A stretch of DNA of 64,000 nt, from NCBI RefSeq assembly GCF_947489355.1, contig NZ_CANLDD010000002.1, forward strand, positions 62,001 to 126,000. Reading direction: 5' to 3'. This document shows, piece by piece, positions 54,024 to 63,650 of this stretch. The DNA comes from an uncultured Microbulbifer sp. (GTDB lineage: Bacteria; Pseudomonadota; Gammaproteobacteria; Pseudomonadales; Cellvibrionaceae). Position numbers and translations under genes: made by a program. Under the pieces are notes generated by a model, which did not search any database, had not been told where the DNA came from, and saw only the letters and a program-made list of their open reading frames with translations. Position 1 is the first letter of the stretch; every line of letters begins with the position of its first letter.

Positions 54024-55388
54024 TCAGCCGAGACTTTCCACACGGATTCGCACCACCTCTCCATGGACGGTATCCAGGGCCTGAATCTGTGCGACCGCCC
54101 CACACAGGCTGGCCTCCCTGGCGCGACTGGTAAGAATGACCACGGGCACAAGCCGTTCTCCCTCTTCCGGTTCATGCTGGATCAAGGCTTCGATACTGAT
54201 GCCCCAGTCACTGCAGATGGTAGCGAGTTCCGACATGACACCGGGCTTGTCGTACGCGGAAATCCGCAGGTAGTAGCTGGTGACCACCTCTTCGGGTGGC
54301 AATACCCGGGTACCTGCCTGTGCTGTGAGCGCAACACCGGCCGCCGGCACCCGCTGGTCCGGCCTGACTTCAAGCGCGCGCGCCACATCCACAATATCGG
54401 CAATCACTGCAGAGGCCGTCGCTTCGCCACCCGCACCGGCACCGTAATAGAGGGTGGGCCCAACCGCATCGCCACTCACCAGGACGGCATTCATAACACC
54501 GTTCACATTGGCGATGAGCCGGCGCTGCGGAATCAGGGTCGGGTGCACCCGCAGCTCCACCCCCTGACCCCTGCGCCGGGCGATCCCCAGATGCTTGATG
54601 CGATAACCCAATTCATCCGCGTAGCGAATATCTTCCCTGGAAATCCGGCTGATGCCCTCGGTATAGACCTTGTCAAAAGTCAGCGGCATGGCAAATGCCA
54701 GGGAGGCCATAATGACCAGTTTATGCGCAGCGTCTATACCCTCAACATCAAAGGTGGGGTCTGCTTCCGCGTAGCCCAGGGCCTGTGCCTGGCCCAAGGC
54801 CTCGGTAAAACTGCGCCCTTTTTCGCGCATTTCGGTGAGGATATAGTTGCCGGTACCATTGATAATTCCAGCGATCCACTGAACCCGGTTGCCCACAAGG
54901 CCCTCGCGCAGGGACTTGATAATGGGTACCCCCCCCGCCACAGCGGCCTCATAGGCGATCGTCACCCCTTTTCGGGCAGCAAGCGCAAACAGCGCATCGC
55001 CGTGCTCAGCAATCAGTGCCTTGTTGGCGGTGACGACATGCTTGCCATTATCAATCGCAGTCAATACCAGTTCCCGCGCCACGCCTGTGCCGCCAATCAG
55101 CTCCACCAGAATATCCACGTCGGGATTGTTGGCAACGGCAAAGATATCCGGGGTGATTTTCAGCCGGCTGGTATCACAATCGGGGTTATTGCGGCGCGCA
55201 CCGACCTGTTCAACGATCACCGCACGTCCACAGCGTGCGGCGATCTCTTCCCCATTGCGCGCCAGGACATTGATGGTAGCCCCCCCCACAGTGCCCAGAC
55301 CGCACACGCCGATACGCACCGCGCGCAGGGGCTTCCCCGCAATCTCTTGGCCTCCCGCCTGTGCAGCTTTTTCAACTGTTGCGCTCAC
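54024..55388 (-). CDS. hom: Homoserine dehydrogenase (monofunctional, ACT domain)
   Basis: Reduces aspartate semialdehyde to homoserine. The 454-residue protein has the Rossmann motif RIGVCGLGTVGGATINVL, TANKALIAEHGDALFALA, the catalytic Lys in VEGIDAAHKLVIMAS with Asp in the same helix and a C-terminal ACT domain (about residues 365-445, YYLRISAYDKPGVMSEL) for threonine feedback. I chose GTG 55388 since GGAGG lies 6 bases upstream; the further-upstream start is weaker. There is no aspartokinase fusion. It leads hom-thrC-recJ. Confidence 0.96.
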   Translation of the reverse strand: MSATVEKAAQAGGQEIAGKPLRAVRIGVCGLGTVGGATINVLARNGEEIAARCGRAVIVEQVGARRNNPDCDTSRLKITPDIFAVANNPDVDILVELIGGTGVARELVLTAIDNGKHVVTANKALIAEHGDALFALAARKGVTIAYEAAVAGGVPIIKSLREGLVGNRVQWIAGIINGTGNYILTEMREKGRSFTEALGQAQALGYAEADPTFDVEGIDAAHKLVIMASLAFAMPLTFDKVYTEGISRISREDIRYADELGYRIKHLGIARRRGQGVELRVHPTLIPQRRLIANVNGVMNAVLVSGDAVGPTLYYGAGAGGEATASAVIADIVDVARALEVRPDQRVPAAGVALTAQAGTRVLPPEEVVTSYYLRISAYDKPGVMSELATICSDWGISIEALIQHEPEEGERLVPVVILTSRAREASLCGAVAQIQALDTVHGEVVRIRVESLG

Positions 55389-55732
55389 AAATTTCCTCCC
55401 GTGCTCACGATCCCGACACACTGCAATCACACCCCAAATACCCTGTCAGCGGTCGGTGCAATAAATGCCACTAAAACCTACAGAATATCGTCCACCTTAC
55501 CGAGCGAAAAGAGAAAAAGTCAATAAAATTGCGTGTCCATACAGCCGGACAGGGGGAGGGCCTGCCGAGATTTTTATCATTTTAAAACCCCTCTTGAAAC
55601 AGGTACCATCCTCTGCAGATGCTATAAAAGCATCTCCTGGCACCAGATACCAACAACCAGCGAAATTGCATCCACCGCGCCTGTTTCTGAAAATGGGCGC
55701 ACCTGGCATGAAACCCTGATAGCGGCCGAGTG
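55389..55732. other. Divergent intergenic region between hom and ansA
   Basis: About 340 bases with no gene. A small hairpin AGATGC-TATAAAA-GCATCT (55617-55635) lies roughly 100 bases upstream of ansA. It contains a TATAAA that could serve as a -10, but no -35 is at the correct distance. The region marks one edge of the ansA-aspA insertion. Confidence 0.5.
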
Positions 55733-56749
55733 ATGAAGAAAACCCTTATCCTGTATACTGGCGGAACCCTGGGAATGCGCCGCAGCGCCTCCGGTTATGT
55801 GCCCGATGCCGACTTGGGGAGCGCATTGCAACGCCTCCTGGAGGACGCCGTTGACAGGCTCCCGCGCTATCATTTTCAAACCCTCGAACCGCTGCTGGAC
55901 AGCGCCGATATGCAACCGCAGGACTGGTACCGCATCGCTACCCAAATATGCGACAACTATAGCCAGTATACCGGTTTTGTCGTGCTGCACGGCACGGATA
56001 CCATGGCCTACACCGCTTCCGCATTGTCTTTTGCCCTGCAGGGGCTGGACAAGCCGGTATTGGTAACCGGCTCACAAATTCCCCTGAGGGAGATGCGCAG
56101 CGATGCCTACAACAATCTGATCGCGGCCCTGTTGCTGAGCGGTTCGGAAGATATCAAGGAAGTCTGCCTCTACTTCAGCGGCAAATTACTGCGTGGCAAC
56201 CGCGCTGTAAAAGTGAGTGCCGGCTCACTGGATGCTTTCGCCAGCCCCAACTATCCCAGCTTGGGAGAGGTGGGTATTCAGGTCAACGTTGACCCCAATG
56301 TGCTATTGAACCCCGGCGACAGCCCGCAATTTCAAATGCCCGAGTTTGCCGATGGCGGCGTGGCTCTTGTGAAATTGTTTCCGGGTATCTCTCCCTTTTT
56401 CCTCAGTAAAATTCTCGAGTATCACCCCCGCGGGCTGGTGATCGAAACCTACGGGACTGGCAATGCCCCGACTAATAACGCCGCCTTTACCGCGCAACTG
56501 GAAAAGGCGGCAGAAGCCGGCATTATTTGTGTGGCTGTTTCCCAATGCCTGGAAAACCAGGTGGATCTGGGCAAGTATGCGACGGGCTCCGCCCTGCTGC
56601 GCAGCGGTGTTGTCAGTGGTCTGGATATGACCAGCATCGCCTGCTATGCGAAACTCAATCACCTGTTGGCCATGCACTACAGCGCAGCTGAAATCAAGGT
56701 GCTAGTGGGAACCTCACTGTGTGGGGAGTGCACTCCCCTGCACCGCTAA
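55733..56749 (+). CDS. ansA: Asparaginase type I (cytoplasmic)
   Basis: Hydrolyses asparagine to aspartate and ammonia. The 338-residue protein starts MKKTLILYTGGTLGM, with the catalytic Thr of the TGGT loop, then FVVLHGTDTMAYTASAL, the second catalytic Thr-Asp motif, and IPLREMRSDAYNNLIAAL. No signal peptide is present, so it is the cytoplasmic type I enzyme (E. coli AnsA 338). The GTG one codon upstream (55730) is an alternative start. aspA follows 160 bases downstream, giving a complete asparagine to fumarate route. Confidence 0.94.
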   Translation: MKKTLILYTGGTLGMRRSASGYVPDADLGSALQRLLEDAVDRLPRYHFQTLEPLLDSADMQPQDWYRIATQICDNYSQYTGFVVLHGTDTMAYTASALSFALQGLDKPVLVTGSQIPLREMRSDAYNNLIAALLLSGSEDIKEVCLYFSGKLLRGNRAVKVSAGSLDAFASPNYPSLGEVGIQVNVDPNVLLNPGDSPQFQMPEFADGGVALVKLFPGISPFFLSKILEYHPRGLVIETYGTGNAPTNNAAFTAQLEKAAEAGIICVAVSQCLENQVDLGKYATGSALLRSGVVSGLDMTSIACYAKLNHLLAMHYSAAEIKVLVGTSLCGECTPLHR

Positions 56750-56909
56750 ATCGGCAGCGGACTTTTCTGGTGGGCGACAATTGTATCCCATACCACACAA
56801 TCCTCCGGCCTGTTTGGTTGTCAGGTTTTAAAATAACCCTCCTATTTATGCATCTTTTATACATCTATGAACATGTCCGTGTGCAATCGCAGAAAAGACA
56901 GGAAGCCGC

Positions 56910-58376
56910 ATGAAAAATAATTTCCACACCCTAAAATCCACACCCATATTTAGCACTGACAGCGAGATGCGCCGGGAGCGGGATTTACTGGGGGAGCGCA
57001 ATGTACCTGCCGATGTGTACTTCGGCATTCAGACCCTGCGCGCACTGGAAAACTTCCAGATCACCGGGATCACCCTCAACCACTTCCCCTGCCTGGTCAA
57101 AGCTCTGGCGATGGTCAAAAAAGCGGCCGCTCTGGCCAATGGTACATTGGGCTACCTGGAGCCCGCTGTGCAAGATGCCATTGCCGGAGCCTGCGATGAG
57201 ATTATCGAAGGCAAGCTGCATGACCAGTTTCTGGTGGACATGATTCAGGGCGGCGCGGGCACCTCCACCAATATGAATGCCAATGAAGTCGTCGCCAATC
57301 GCGCCCTGGAATTGCTCGGCCATCAAAAGGGCACATACAAAGTGGTCCACCCCAACAACCACGTCAACCTGTCGCAGTCTACCAACGATGTCTATCCCAC
57401 CTCTATCAATTTGGCCATATTGCTCAGCTACAACGGTCTGGTGCAGTCCATGGAAGCGCTCTGTATTGAGTTCGATAAGAAGGCCGAGGCTTTCACCCGA
57501 ATCATAAAGATGGGGCGTACCCAACTGCAGGATGCCGTTCCCATGACACTGGGACAAGAGTTCGCCGCCTTTGCCGCCACCATTCGCGAAGATGTTGCCA
57601 GAGTCAAAGAACTGGTAACACTCTTTAAGGAAATCAATATGGGCGGCACCGCAATAGGCACGGGTATCAATACCGATCCGCGCTATCGCCAGCTTGTCGT
57701 CAAGGCGCTATCGGACATATCCTCGATCGACTTTGTTTGTGCGGAGAACCTGGTTGAAGCCACTTCCGACACCGGTGCCTTTGTCATATTTTCTGGCGTG
57801 ATGAAACGTATCGCGGTAAAAATTTCAAAAATCTGTAACGACCTGCGCCTACTGTCCAGCGGTCCCCGCGCCGGCCTGAACGAAATAAACCTGCCACCCA
57901 TGCAGCCCGGCTCGTCGATTATGCCCGGCAAAGTGAACCCGGTGATCCCCGAAGTGGTCAACCAGGTGGCCTATCAGGTCATCGGCAACGACCTGACCAT
58001 CACCATGGCAGCGGAATCCGGCCAGCTACAACTGAATGTGATGGAACCTGTGATCGCCTTCAATCTGCTCCAGTCGATACGCCTGATGACACAGGCCATG
58101 CATACCCTCGCCCAGCGCTGTGTCAGCGACATTAGCGCAAATGAGGAGCACTGCCGGCAGATGGTGGAAAACAGTATCGGCCTGATCACGGCCGTCAATC
58201 CGTTTATCGGTTATGAAAATGCCACTCGTATCGCCAGGCAGGCACTGATGACCGGCGCGAGCGTCAAGCAGCTGATTCTTGAAGAAGGGTTGCTCAGTGA
58301 AGAGGAACTCAGTGATATCCTCGCACCGGAGAAAATGACCCAGCCGAGAAAGGTATCCTCTACAAGCCAGGCCTGA
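56910..58376 (+). CDS. aspA: Aspartate ammonia-lyase (aspartase)
   Basis: Deaminates aspartate to fumarate. The 488-residue protein belongs to the aspartase/fumarase superfamily: MIQGGAGTSTNMNANEVVAN, QSTNDVYPTSINLA, and the signature GSSIMPGKVNPVIPEVVNQV holding the catalytic serine loop. The chain is slightly longer than E. coli AspA (478) with an extra N-terminus of about 20 residues. AGGA lies 7 bases upstream of the ATG. A strong terminator follows. Fumarase C would lack several of these AspA-type residues, so aspartase is preferred. Confidence 0.93.
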   Translation: MKNNFHTLKSTPIFSTDSEMRRERDLLGERNVPADVYFGIQTLRALENFQITGITLNHFPCLVKALAMVKKAAALANGTLGYLEPAVQDAIAGACDEIIEGKLHDQFLVDMIQGGAGTSTNMNANEVVANRALELLGHQKGTYKVVHPNNHVNLSQSTNDVYPTSINLAILLSYNGLVQSMEALCIEFDKKAEAFTRIIKMGRTQLQDAVPMTLGQEFAAFAATIREDVARVKELVTLFKEINMGGTAIGTGINTDPRYRQLVVKALSDISSIDFVCAENLVEATSDTGAFVIFSGVMKRIAVKISKICNDLRLLSSGPRAGLNEINLPPMQPGSSIMPGKVNPVIPEVVNQVAYQVIGNDLTITMAAESGQLQLNVMEPVIAFNLLQSIRLMTQAMHTLAQRCVSDISANEEHCRQMVENSIGLITAVNPFIGYENATRIARQALMTGASVKQLILEEGLLSEEELSDILAPEKMTQPRKVSSTSQA

Positions 58377-58384
58377 GTGAGACT

Positions 58385-58413
58385 GCCGACAGCCCCAAGG
58401 CTGTCGGCGCTTT
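58385..58413 (+). terminator. Intrinsic terminator between aspA and dsbC
   Basis: GCCGACAGCC and GGCTGTCGGC form a perfect 10-base stem with a CCAA loop (58395-58398), 8 bases after the aspA stop, followed by a short T-rich tail (GCTTT). It lies between two convergent genes. The T run on the other strand is poor, so it mainly serves aspA. Confidence 0.8.
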
Positions 58414-58420
58414 AGACAAT

Positions 58421-59173
58421 CTAGATACCCATCTCTTTCACCAAAGTTGCCGGGGGCAGGTAACCGGGCGCCACTCTGCCATCTTCCAACACGATAGTGG
58501 GTGTACCGCGCACACCAAAGGTCTCGTTACCCAGTTTGAATTGCGCCGCAACCGGATTGTCTTTGCACACATTCAGGGGCACATTTTCGCGATTTTTCAA
58601 CGCCGTCAGGGTTTTGTTACTATCATCCGCACACCAGGCTGTGGCCAGCTTGCGGTAACCCAGAGATTGCAGGCCCGCGCGGGGAAAGGCCAGGTATCGC
58701 ACTTCAATGCCGCGCCTGTTCAGCTCGGGCATATCCTGGTGCAGCTTGCGGCAGTAACCACAATCCACATCGGTAAAGACATAGATACGCGCCTTTGTCT
58801 TCCCTTTCGGCGAAAAGACGATCATATCCTCGACGTTTTGGGCACCCAGGGCTTCTACCCGGTGGGAAGCTCTGCGCGCCTCGGATAGATTGGTGAACTC
58901 TCCGTCACTTTTCACCTGAATCAAGTCCCCACCAAAAATGAAATGACTGCCATCTGCGGTGACAAACAGGCTGTTGTTGTTACCATCAACAACTTCATAA
59001 AGGCCTTTGATTGGGCTCTCGCGCACTTCACCGTAAGAGGACATGGGATTGCCAGCCTGGAGACGAGCCTTGATGGTTTTTGCAACCTCCGCATCTACCT
59101 CTGCCAGGGCTGCGGACCCCAGCAGGCTGAGCAGCGCACCAGCGAGGGCCAGTGGCTTCTTGATAAGCATCAT
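58421..59173 (-). CDS. dsbC: Thiol:disulfide isomerase DsbC
   Basis: Periplasmic disulfide isomerase. The 250-residue precursor has a signal peptide (about 1-24, ending AALA), an N-terminal dimerisation domain (about 25-85), a linker helix and a thioredoxin domain with the active site YVFTDVDCGYCRKLHQDM and the cis-Pro loop VRGTPTIVLEDG. The first of two adjacent ATG codons is taken, with GGAG upstream. dsbC-hom-thrC-recJ is the usual gammaproteobacterial order; here ansA-aspA intervenes and xerD is not next to it. Confidence 0.95.
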   Translation of the reverse strand: MMLIKKPLALAGALLSLLGSAALAEVDAEVAKTIKARLQAGNPMSSYGEVRESPIKGLYEVVDGNNNSLFVTADGSHFIFGGDLIQVKSDGEFTNLSEARRASHRVEALGAQNVEDMIVFSPKGKTKARIYVFTDVDCGYCRKLHQDMPELNRRGIEVRYLAFPRAGLQSLGYRKLATAWCADDSNKTLTALKNRENVPLNVCKDNPVAAQFKLGNETFGVRGTPTIVLEDGRVAPGYLPPATLVKEMGI

Positions 59174-59489
59174 TACCGATTGCTCCTTACATTCTCAATG
59201 GGCTTCGACTCACAGGTCGGCATTCAGTTCCAGCCAGTATGGCAGCTCTCTAGCACAACCGGCCTAGATGACGCTTTTTTAACATATTCAAGCGCAGGGA
59301 ACCACGCTCAGGTACACCCGTTGTGCGGTGGGCAGAACAATTTTGCGACAGGGCAGCCACAAGCTTCCCCAAGCCCGATGGATTTCCTGTCTGGTAGGTT
59401 GATACAACCCCATCGTGCTGCCTGTGGACAGAGGGCCCACCCCGGTCGTCGCCGGCGTCCCTCAGAAGCACTGCCGGGGCATGCCACCG
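59174..59489. other. Region between the patatin gene and dsbC
   Basis: About 316 bases, with no recognisable gene; xerD, often found upstream of dsbC in relatives, is absent and leaves no visible remnant. A poor TTGAAT/TCTAGG pair exists on the minus strand, but I would not call a promoter. Confidence 0.5.
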
Positions 59490-60761
59490 TCACGGGTCAA
59501 CAGGCCCGGAGCCGCTATCAGAGGCCTCTTCAGAGGTCCTCCCACGGACCCCAAACAACCCTTTTCGCTCCTCTGGCGCCTCAGGCAAAGGTTGCAGGAA
59601 ATGGCGCAGCTTATCCTTCTCCCACATGGCATCCTGATATCCAAGTTCAATCAACTCTTCGATGTAGGGTTTTTCAAAAAGCAGATAACTGGCCGCAGAA
59701 ACGCCCCCGCCAGCATTTGTTGCGCCGGTGGAGCGGAATAACCAACGCAGCGCGGAAGGCAAGTATCGAAGCTTTCGGCCACTCAGTCGACCGAGACTTT
59801 GCGAGGGTTCTATCACCACTGACTCAACCGGACGCAGGGGCGCCAACTGGGTATAGTGCTCCTTATCAACAGAACCCAGCAGTGTGTTTACCCGGTCCAG
59901 GTGTTCCAAGTCCCCCTCCAGGCTATCAATAAATGCGGCATTGAACAATTGAGCGACTATTTGCGCCATCGAGGGGGAGTGCTGCTGGACACTGCTGCGG
60001 CGACTGCCCCAGTGTACTGGTGAGCGATTGTCTGATACGCCGACGATGAATACGCGCCCAGCGCCAAGGTGTAACGCGGAGCTGATCGGCGCCATCTGAC
60101 GGATAGCACCATCGCAAAAATAAACATCGTCAATTTTCACTGCGGGGAAGATTGCGGGAATAGCAGCCGATGCCAACAGGTGGTCTGTTGTCAGCCGGGT
60201 TGGGATCCCAAAGCGTCGAAAACGCTGCCAGCCCTCTACCCCTTCTGCGGCTTGAAAAAAGCTGACAGATTCGCCTTCGCTGTAGGAGAGGGCATTCACA
60301 CAAGCCGCGTGCAAGTGACCAGCATCAATATTTTTTTGGATATTCCCAAGGGCAATCTCCTCCTCAAGCAATTTGCGCAATGGCGTGTTGTCGAGGAGTG
60401 CCAGAGGCTTCTGCCGCCCCACGCCTTGGTTAAACAGCGAGCGGCTGATCGAAATCAAATTACCCAGTAGACTGTGCCAACTGGTTCGGTAAACCCGCTC
60501 CACACATAAATCCATCCAAAGCGCACACATTGAGTCAACCGCCTCTTTGAATGACCCTTGGTGGGAAGCGAGCATCATCGCATTCATGGCGCCAGCAGAG
60601 GTTCCACAAATGATTTTAAATGGCCTTGGGTTATCCTCGGGCACGAGTTCTGCCAGAGCTTTGAGCACCCCGGCCTGGTAAGCTGCGCGGGCGCCCCCAC
60701 CGGAAAGTACCAGTGCACTGTTCTGACCGGGAGATATTGATTCGCTGTTACCTTTAGACAA
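59490..60761 (-). CDS. Patatin-like phospholipase
   Basis: A 423-residue patatin-fold serine hydrolase. The oxyanion loop is LVLSGGGARAAYQAG, the nucleophile elbow CGTSAGAMNAMM (GTSAG), and the catalytic dyad Asp is in YFCDGAIRQMAPI (DGA). No signal peptide is obvious. The start could be TTG 60761 (SD GGAAG 6 bases upstream) or TTG 60797; the former is chosen. A C-terminal region rich in Glu and Gly follows the catalytic fold. It may release fatty acids from phospholipids; substrate unproven. Confidence 0.88.
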   Translation of the reverse strand: MSKGNSESISPGQNSALVLSGGGARAAYQAGVLKALAELVPEDNPRPFKIICGTSAGAMNAMMLASHQGSFKEAVDSMCALWMDLCVERVYRTSWHSLLGNLISISRSLFNQGVGRQKPLALLDNTPLRKLLEEEIALGNIQKNIDAGHLHAACVNALSYSEGESVSFFQAAEGVEGWQRFRRFGIPTRLTTDHLLASAAIPAIFPAVKIDDVYFCDGAIRQMAPISSALHLGAGRVFIVGVSDNRSPVHWGSRRSSVQQHSPSMAQIVAQLFNAAFIDSLEGDLEHLDRVNTLLGSVDKEHYTQLAPLRPVESVVIEPSQSLGRLSGRKLRYLPSALRWLFRSTGATNAGGGVSAASYLLFEKPYIEELIELGYQDAMWEKDKLRHFLQPLPEAPEERKGLFGVRGRTSEEASDSGSGPVDP

Positions 60762-61070
60762 TGGACTCTTCCGGGAAAAACAGGCTGCAAGCAGCAATAC
60801 CTGCTACAGGGCTATTGAAAAAAAAACGCACAGACAAACACCGTCTTTAACTTTGGTTGTTGTACCTCTTGCGCCAAACAGATCCCTGGGGCAGTACGGT
60901 GCAGCCAAGAACTCCAGCCAGCCGGTACAGCGCCTTGAAATACAAACAGCTCTGCGTTGTTTCAGCGGCGCCGGTAGATCAGCTCGTGATAGAGGCATTC
61001 TGCCACCGGGAAATAATCAATACGAGACTCAGAGAGCGTATAGTATATTCCAAAACATTCCGTCGCCTCG
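60762..61070. other. Intergenic stretch between the acuI-like and patatin genes
   Basis: About 310 bases, no gene recognised. On the minus strand GGAATATACTATACG near 61040 contains a -10-like TATACT but without a good -35. An A-run (60809-60821) lies close to the upstream side of the patatin gene. Nothing else is seen. Confidence 0.5.
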
Positions 61071-62084
61071 TTAGAGAGCCATATCCACAACATAGCGACC
61101 AATGCCATGTCCCCTGTGAAGACGCGCCAGATATTCCGGCACCTGCGCCAAAGAAATATCTTCGGCAATACGATTCAACTGGTCACCGATATACCATTGG
61201 TCCGCGAACAAGTGCCAGACATCGGCCTTCTTCTCAATAGGCAACGCTACACTGTCCACACCGAGAAGGCTGATACCGCGCCGGATAAATGGAAAAACGC
61301 TGGCATGAAACTGGGCACCGGAGACCATACCGCAGGCGGCGACGCCGCCGCCATAAGCCAGGGACTTGATAACATTAAAGAGGGTCTCCCCGCCCACTGT
61401 ATCCACCGCCCAAGCCCAAGCTGGCTTTGTCATGGCTTTGCTGGCAAATGGGGCCAAAGCCTCTCGATCAATGACCTTCCAGGCACCCAGTGTGGCAAGA
61501 AAGTCAGCCGACTCCAGCTTACCGGTCACGGCGGCGACCCGAAAACCGAGCTTGGCCAGAAGCGCAACAGCAATTGACCCTACCCCGCCTGTGGCCCCAG
61601 TCACCAACACTTCACCATCCGGCGGAGTGGCACCGGAGTCGAGAAGCTTCTCCACACACAGTGCAGCAGTTAAACCCGCTGTGCCCAGAGCCATAGCCTC
61701 TCTGGTATTCAGCCCCTGTGGCAAAGCCAAGGCCCAGCCCAGGGGGATCGCGATCCGTTCAGCTAGGCCTCCGGGTGTATGCATCCCCAGGCCGTAGCCG
61801 GTTACCAATAGCTCATCCCCAGGGGTAAAGGTACCACTGTGGTCTACAACCACTTTGCCGATAGCATCTATTCCAGGCGTATGGGGATATTCGCAGCCAA
61901 AGCTACTGTTGCCAAATGCACAAAGCGCATCTTTGTAGTTCAGCGAAGAGTGGGAAACCGCCAAAATCAGAGGGTTGTCCGGTAGGTCAGAAAGATGCCG
62001 CTGGACCAGCAACTGGTCAAATTTACCAGCCGCAACTTCCTCGATCTGAATGGCCCTGAACACCGCATCTGCGCTATTTTCCAT
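61071..62084 (-). CDS. YhdH/AcuI-family quinone oxidoreductase (acryloyl-CoA reductase-like)
   Basis: Medium-chain dehydrogenase/reductase, 337 residues. Family features are SLNYKDALCAFGN, TPGIDAIGKVV, the Rossmann motif VLVTGATGGVGSIAVALLAK and VVAACGMVSGAQ-like GGVAACGMVSGAQFHAS with RRGISLLGVDSVALP. These fit the YhdH/AcuI group, in which AcuI reduces acryloyl-CoA with NADPH. No metal-binding cysteines, so it is not an alcohol dehydrogenase. In marine bacteria acuI aids DMSP or acrylate breakdown, but no dmd or acuNK genes are seen here, so detoxification of reactive carbonyls is equally likely. Confidence 0.85.
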   Translation of the reverse strand: MENSADAVFRAIQIEEVAAGKFDQLLVQRHLSDLPDNPLILAVSHSSLNYKDALCAFGNSSFGCEYPHTPGIDAIGKVVVDHSGTFTPGDELLVTGYGLGMHTPGGLAERIAIPLGWALALPQGLNTREAMALGTAGLTAALCVEKLLDSGATPPDGEVLVTGATGGVGSIAVALLAKLGFRVAAVTGKLESADFLATLGAWKVIDREALAPFASKAMTKPAWAWAVDTVGGETLFNVIKSLAYGGGVAACGMVSGAQFHASVFPFIRRGISLLGVDSVALPIEKKADVWHLFADQWYIGDQLNRIAEDISLAQVPEYLARLHRGHGIGRYVVDMAL

Positions 62085-62419
62085 GTACCGGTCTCCATAC
62101 CTTCTCTATTTTATGCCCAAAAAGCACCCTTCCGGGACAGGCTGAGCAAAAATCCCGGGAGGCTCGAAAACGGCATCTGTGCCTTATCGGTCTGTAAGAC
62201 GGGCGTCTTCTTTTCTGTCACCCCATGCGCAGCCAGCAATCAGACATGTCTTCCAGGACTCCCGTCTTTGAAATACTGCCGCACACTTGTAGCGTCACTA
62301 GTGGTTCAAGGATTCACACCCGGCAGCATCCTCCGATCACACGTATCAGGCAACTTGCCTGGTGACCGGAATGAAGATTGAACAATCCGTGTGCCATCCC
62401 CTCCGGCGCCATGCACGTT
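62085..62419. other. Intergenic stretch between sohB and the acuI-like gene
   Basis: About 335 bases, no gene. It holds an interrupted palindrome CAGGCAA-C-TTGCCTG (62347-62361) about 265 bases upstream of the acuI-like start, and a small GC-rich hairpin near 62196-62209. Neither can be linked to a regulator. Confidence 0.5.
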
Positions 62420-63571
62420 CTACTGCGCTTGATGACGCCATGCGGCCAATTTGGAAAAAAGGCGGGTCAGTGCAGACTCCATTCCTGCCTCCGCTGCCAA
62501 TCCCATTTTCTTGGCAAAGTTTTTCTTCTCCTTGTACTCCACTTGATAGAGGTCGGCACTCTCGGCACAGTGGGTCAGGTATTCGTCAGAGGTTTTCAAC
62601 GCATCCACAAGCCCCAGGGAGAGGGCATTCTGACCAAACCAGACTTCACCGGTAGCCACCTTGGTAATATCCAGTTTCGGGCGATATTCGCTCACGAAAT
62701 GCTGAAACAGCACATGAATATCCTCCAGATCGCTCTGAAATTTCTCCCGTCCTTCCGGGGTATTCTCCCCAAACATGGTTACCGTGCGCTTGTATTCACC
62801 CGCAGTAAACAGCTCGAAATCCACATCGTGGCGCTTGAGCAGCCGGTTAAAGTTGGGAAGCTGAGCCAGCACACCAATAGAACCCAGCATTGCAAATGGC
62901 GCCGCAAGGATACGGTCGGCCACACAAGCCATCATATAACCACCGCTGGCGGCCACCTTGTCCACTGCGACAGTGAGCTGTATCCCCGCACTGCGCACCC
63001 GTGCCAGCTGGCTTGCCGCGAGACCGTAATTGGCCACCATTCCGCCGGGGCTCTCCAGACAGAGCAGGACTTCATCACCGGATTCTGCCACCTGCAAAAT
63101 CGCCGTGACCTCTTCGCGTAACCGGGAGAGCGCACTCGCTTTGATATCTCCACTAAAGTGCGTGACAAATATGCGTCTGCGCTCACAGGCTAATTCGGAA
63201 GAGGCTTTCTGTCCGCCCAGTGAATCCATTTCAGATTTCTCAGACACCACTTTGTCAGTATCCGCCTTATCCGCAGCCTTCTTTTTGGATTCAGCCTTGT
63301 GCTTTTTGGCCAGGGCTTTTTCCTGGGCTTTTTTCTCTTTGATAATTTGTTTTTTACGCCGGGAAAACTCGTGCTTTTCCATGACCGCTTCGAGCAGCGT
63401 TTCTTTAAACTGCTCATAGCGGTCATTCAAATGAGTAACACTGATATGTCCTTGAAGGCGCTCCCTAAGCTGCTCCCGGTTGGCAAAGACAAAGCCAATT
63501 AACACCATGAGGGCCACAATAACAGTGATGATTTTTGCCAGAAACAGGCCGTATTCAATTAGAAATTCCAC
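62420..63571 (-). CDS. sohB: Inner-membrane protease SohB (S49 family)
   Basis: Probable membrane-anchored serine protease related to SppA. The 383-residue protein has an N-terminal transmembrane segment (about 10-30), a strongly basic, coiled-coil-like region (about 68-115, rich in Lys: KKKQ, KEKKAQEKALAKKHK), then the S49 domain with the nucleophile in KVAASGGYMMACVAD and the lysine in EYKRTVTMFGENTPEG. This matches the E. coli SohB layout (349) apart from a longer charged linker. Confidence 0.93.
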   Translation of the reverse strand: MEFLIEYGLFLAKIITVIVALMVLIGFVFANREQLRERLQGHISVTHLNDRYEQFKETLLEAVMEKHEFSRRKKQIIKEKKAQEKALAKKHKAESKKKAADKADTDKVVSEKSEMDSLGGQKASSELACERRRIFVTHFSGDIKASALSRLREEVTAILQVAESGDEVLLCLESPGGMVANYGLAASQLARVRSAGIQLTVAVDKVAASGGYMMACVADRILAAPFAMLGSIGVLAQLPNFNRLLKRHDVDFELFTAGEYKRTVTMFGENTPEGREKFQSDLEDIHVLFQHFVSEYRPKLDITKVATGEVWFGQNALSLGLVDALKTSDEYLTHCAESADLYQVEYKEKKNFAKKMGLAAEAGMESALTRLFSKLAAWRHQAQ

Positions 63572-63650
63572 TTAAGCTCCAGGTTGCTGCTTTGCGATTG
63601 AGAGGTGTATGGGCCGGCAATCAACATTACCGGGTCAGCAGCGCTTCATT

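Noticed and set aside
54063-55526. 487-codon open frame on the + strand
   Set aside because: It is antisense to hom, where the family motifs are clear on the minus strand.
60798-61070. Short minus-strand reading frame near 60962-61168
   Set aside because: It overlaps the acuI-like gene in another frame and has no ribosome site or family features.
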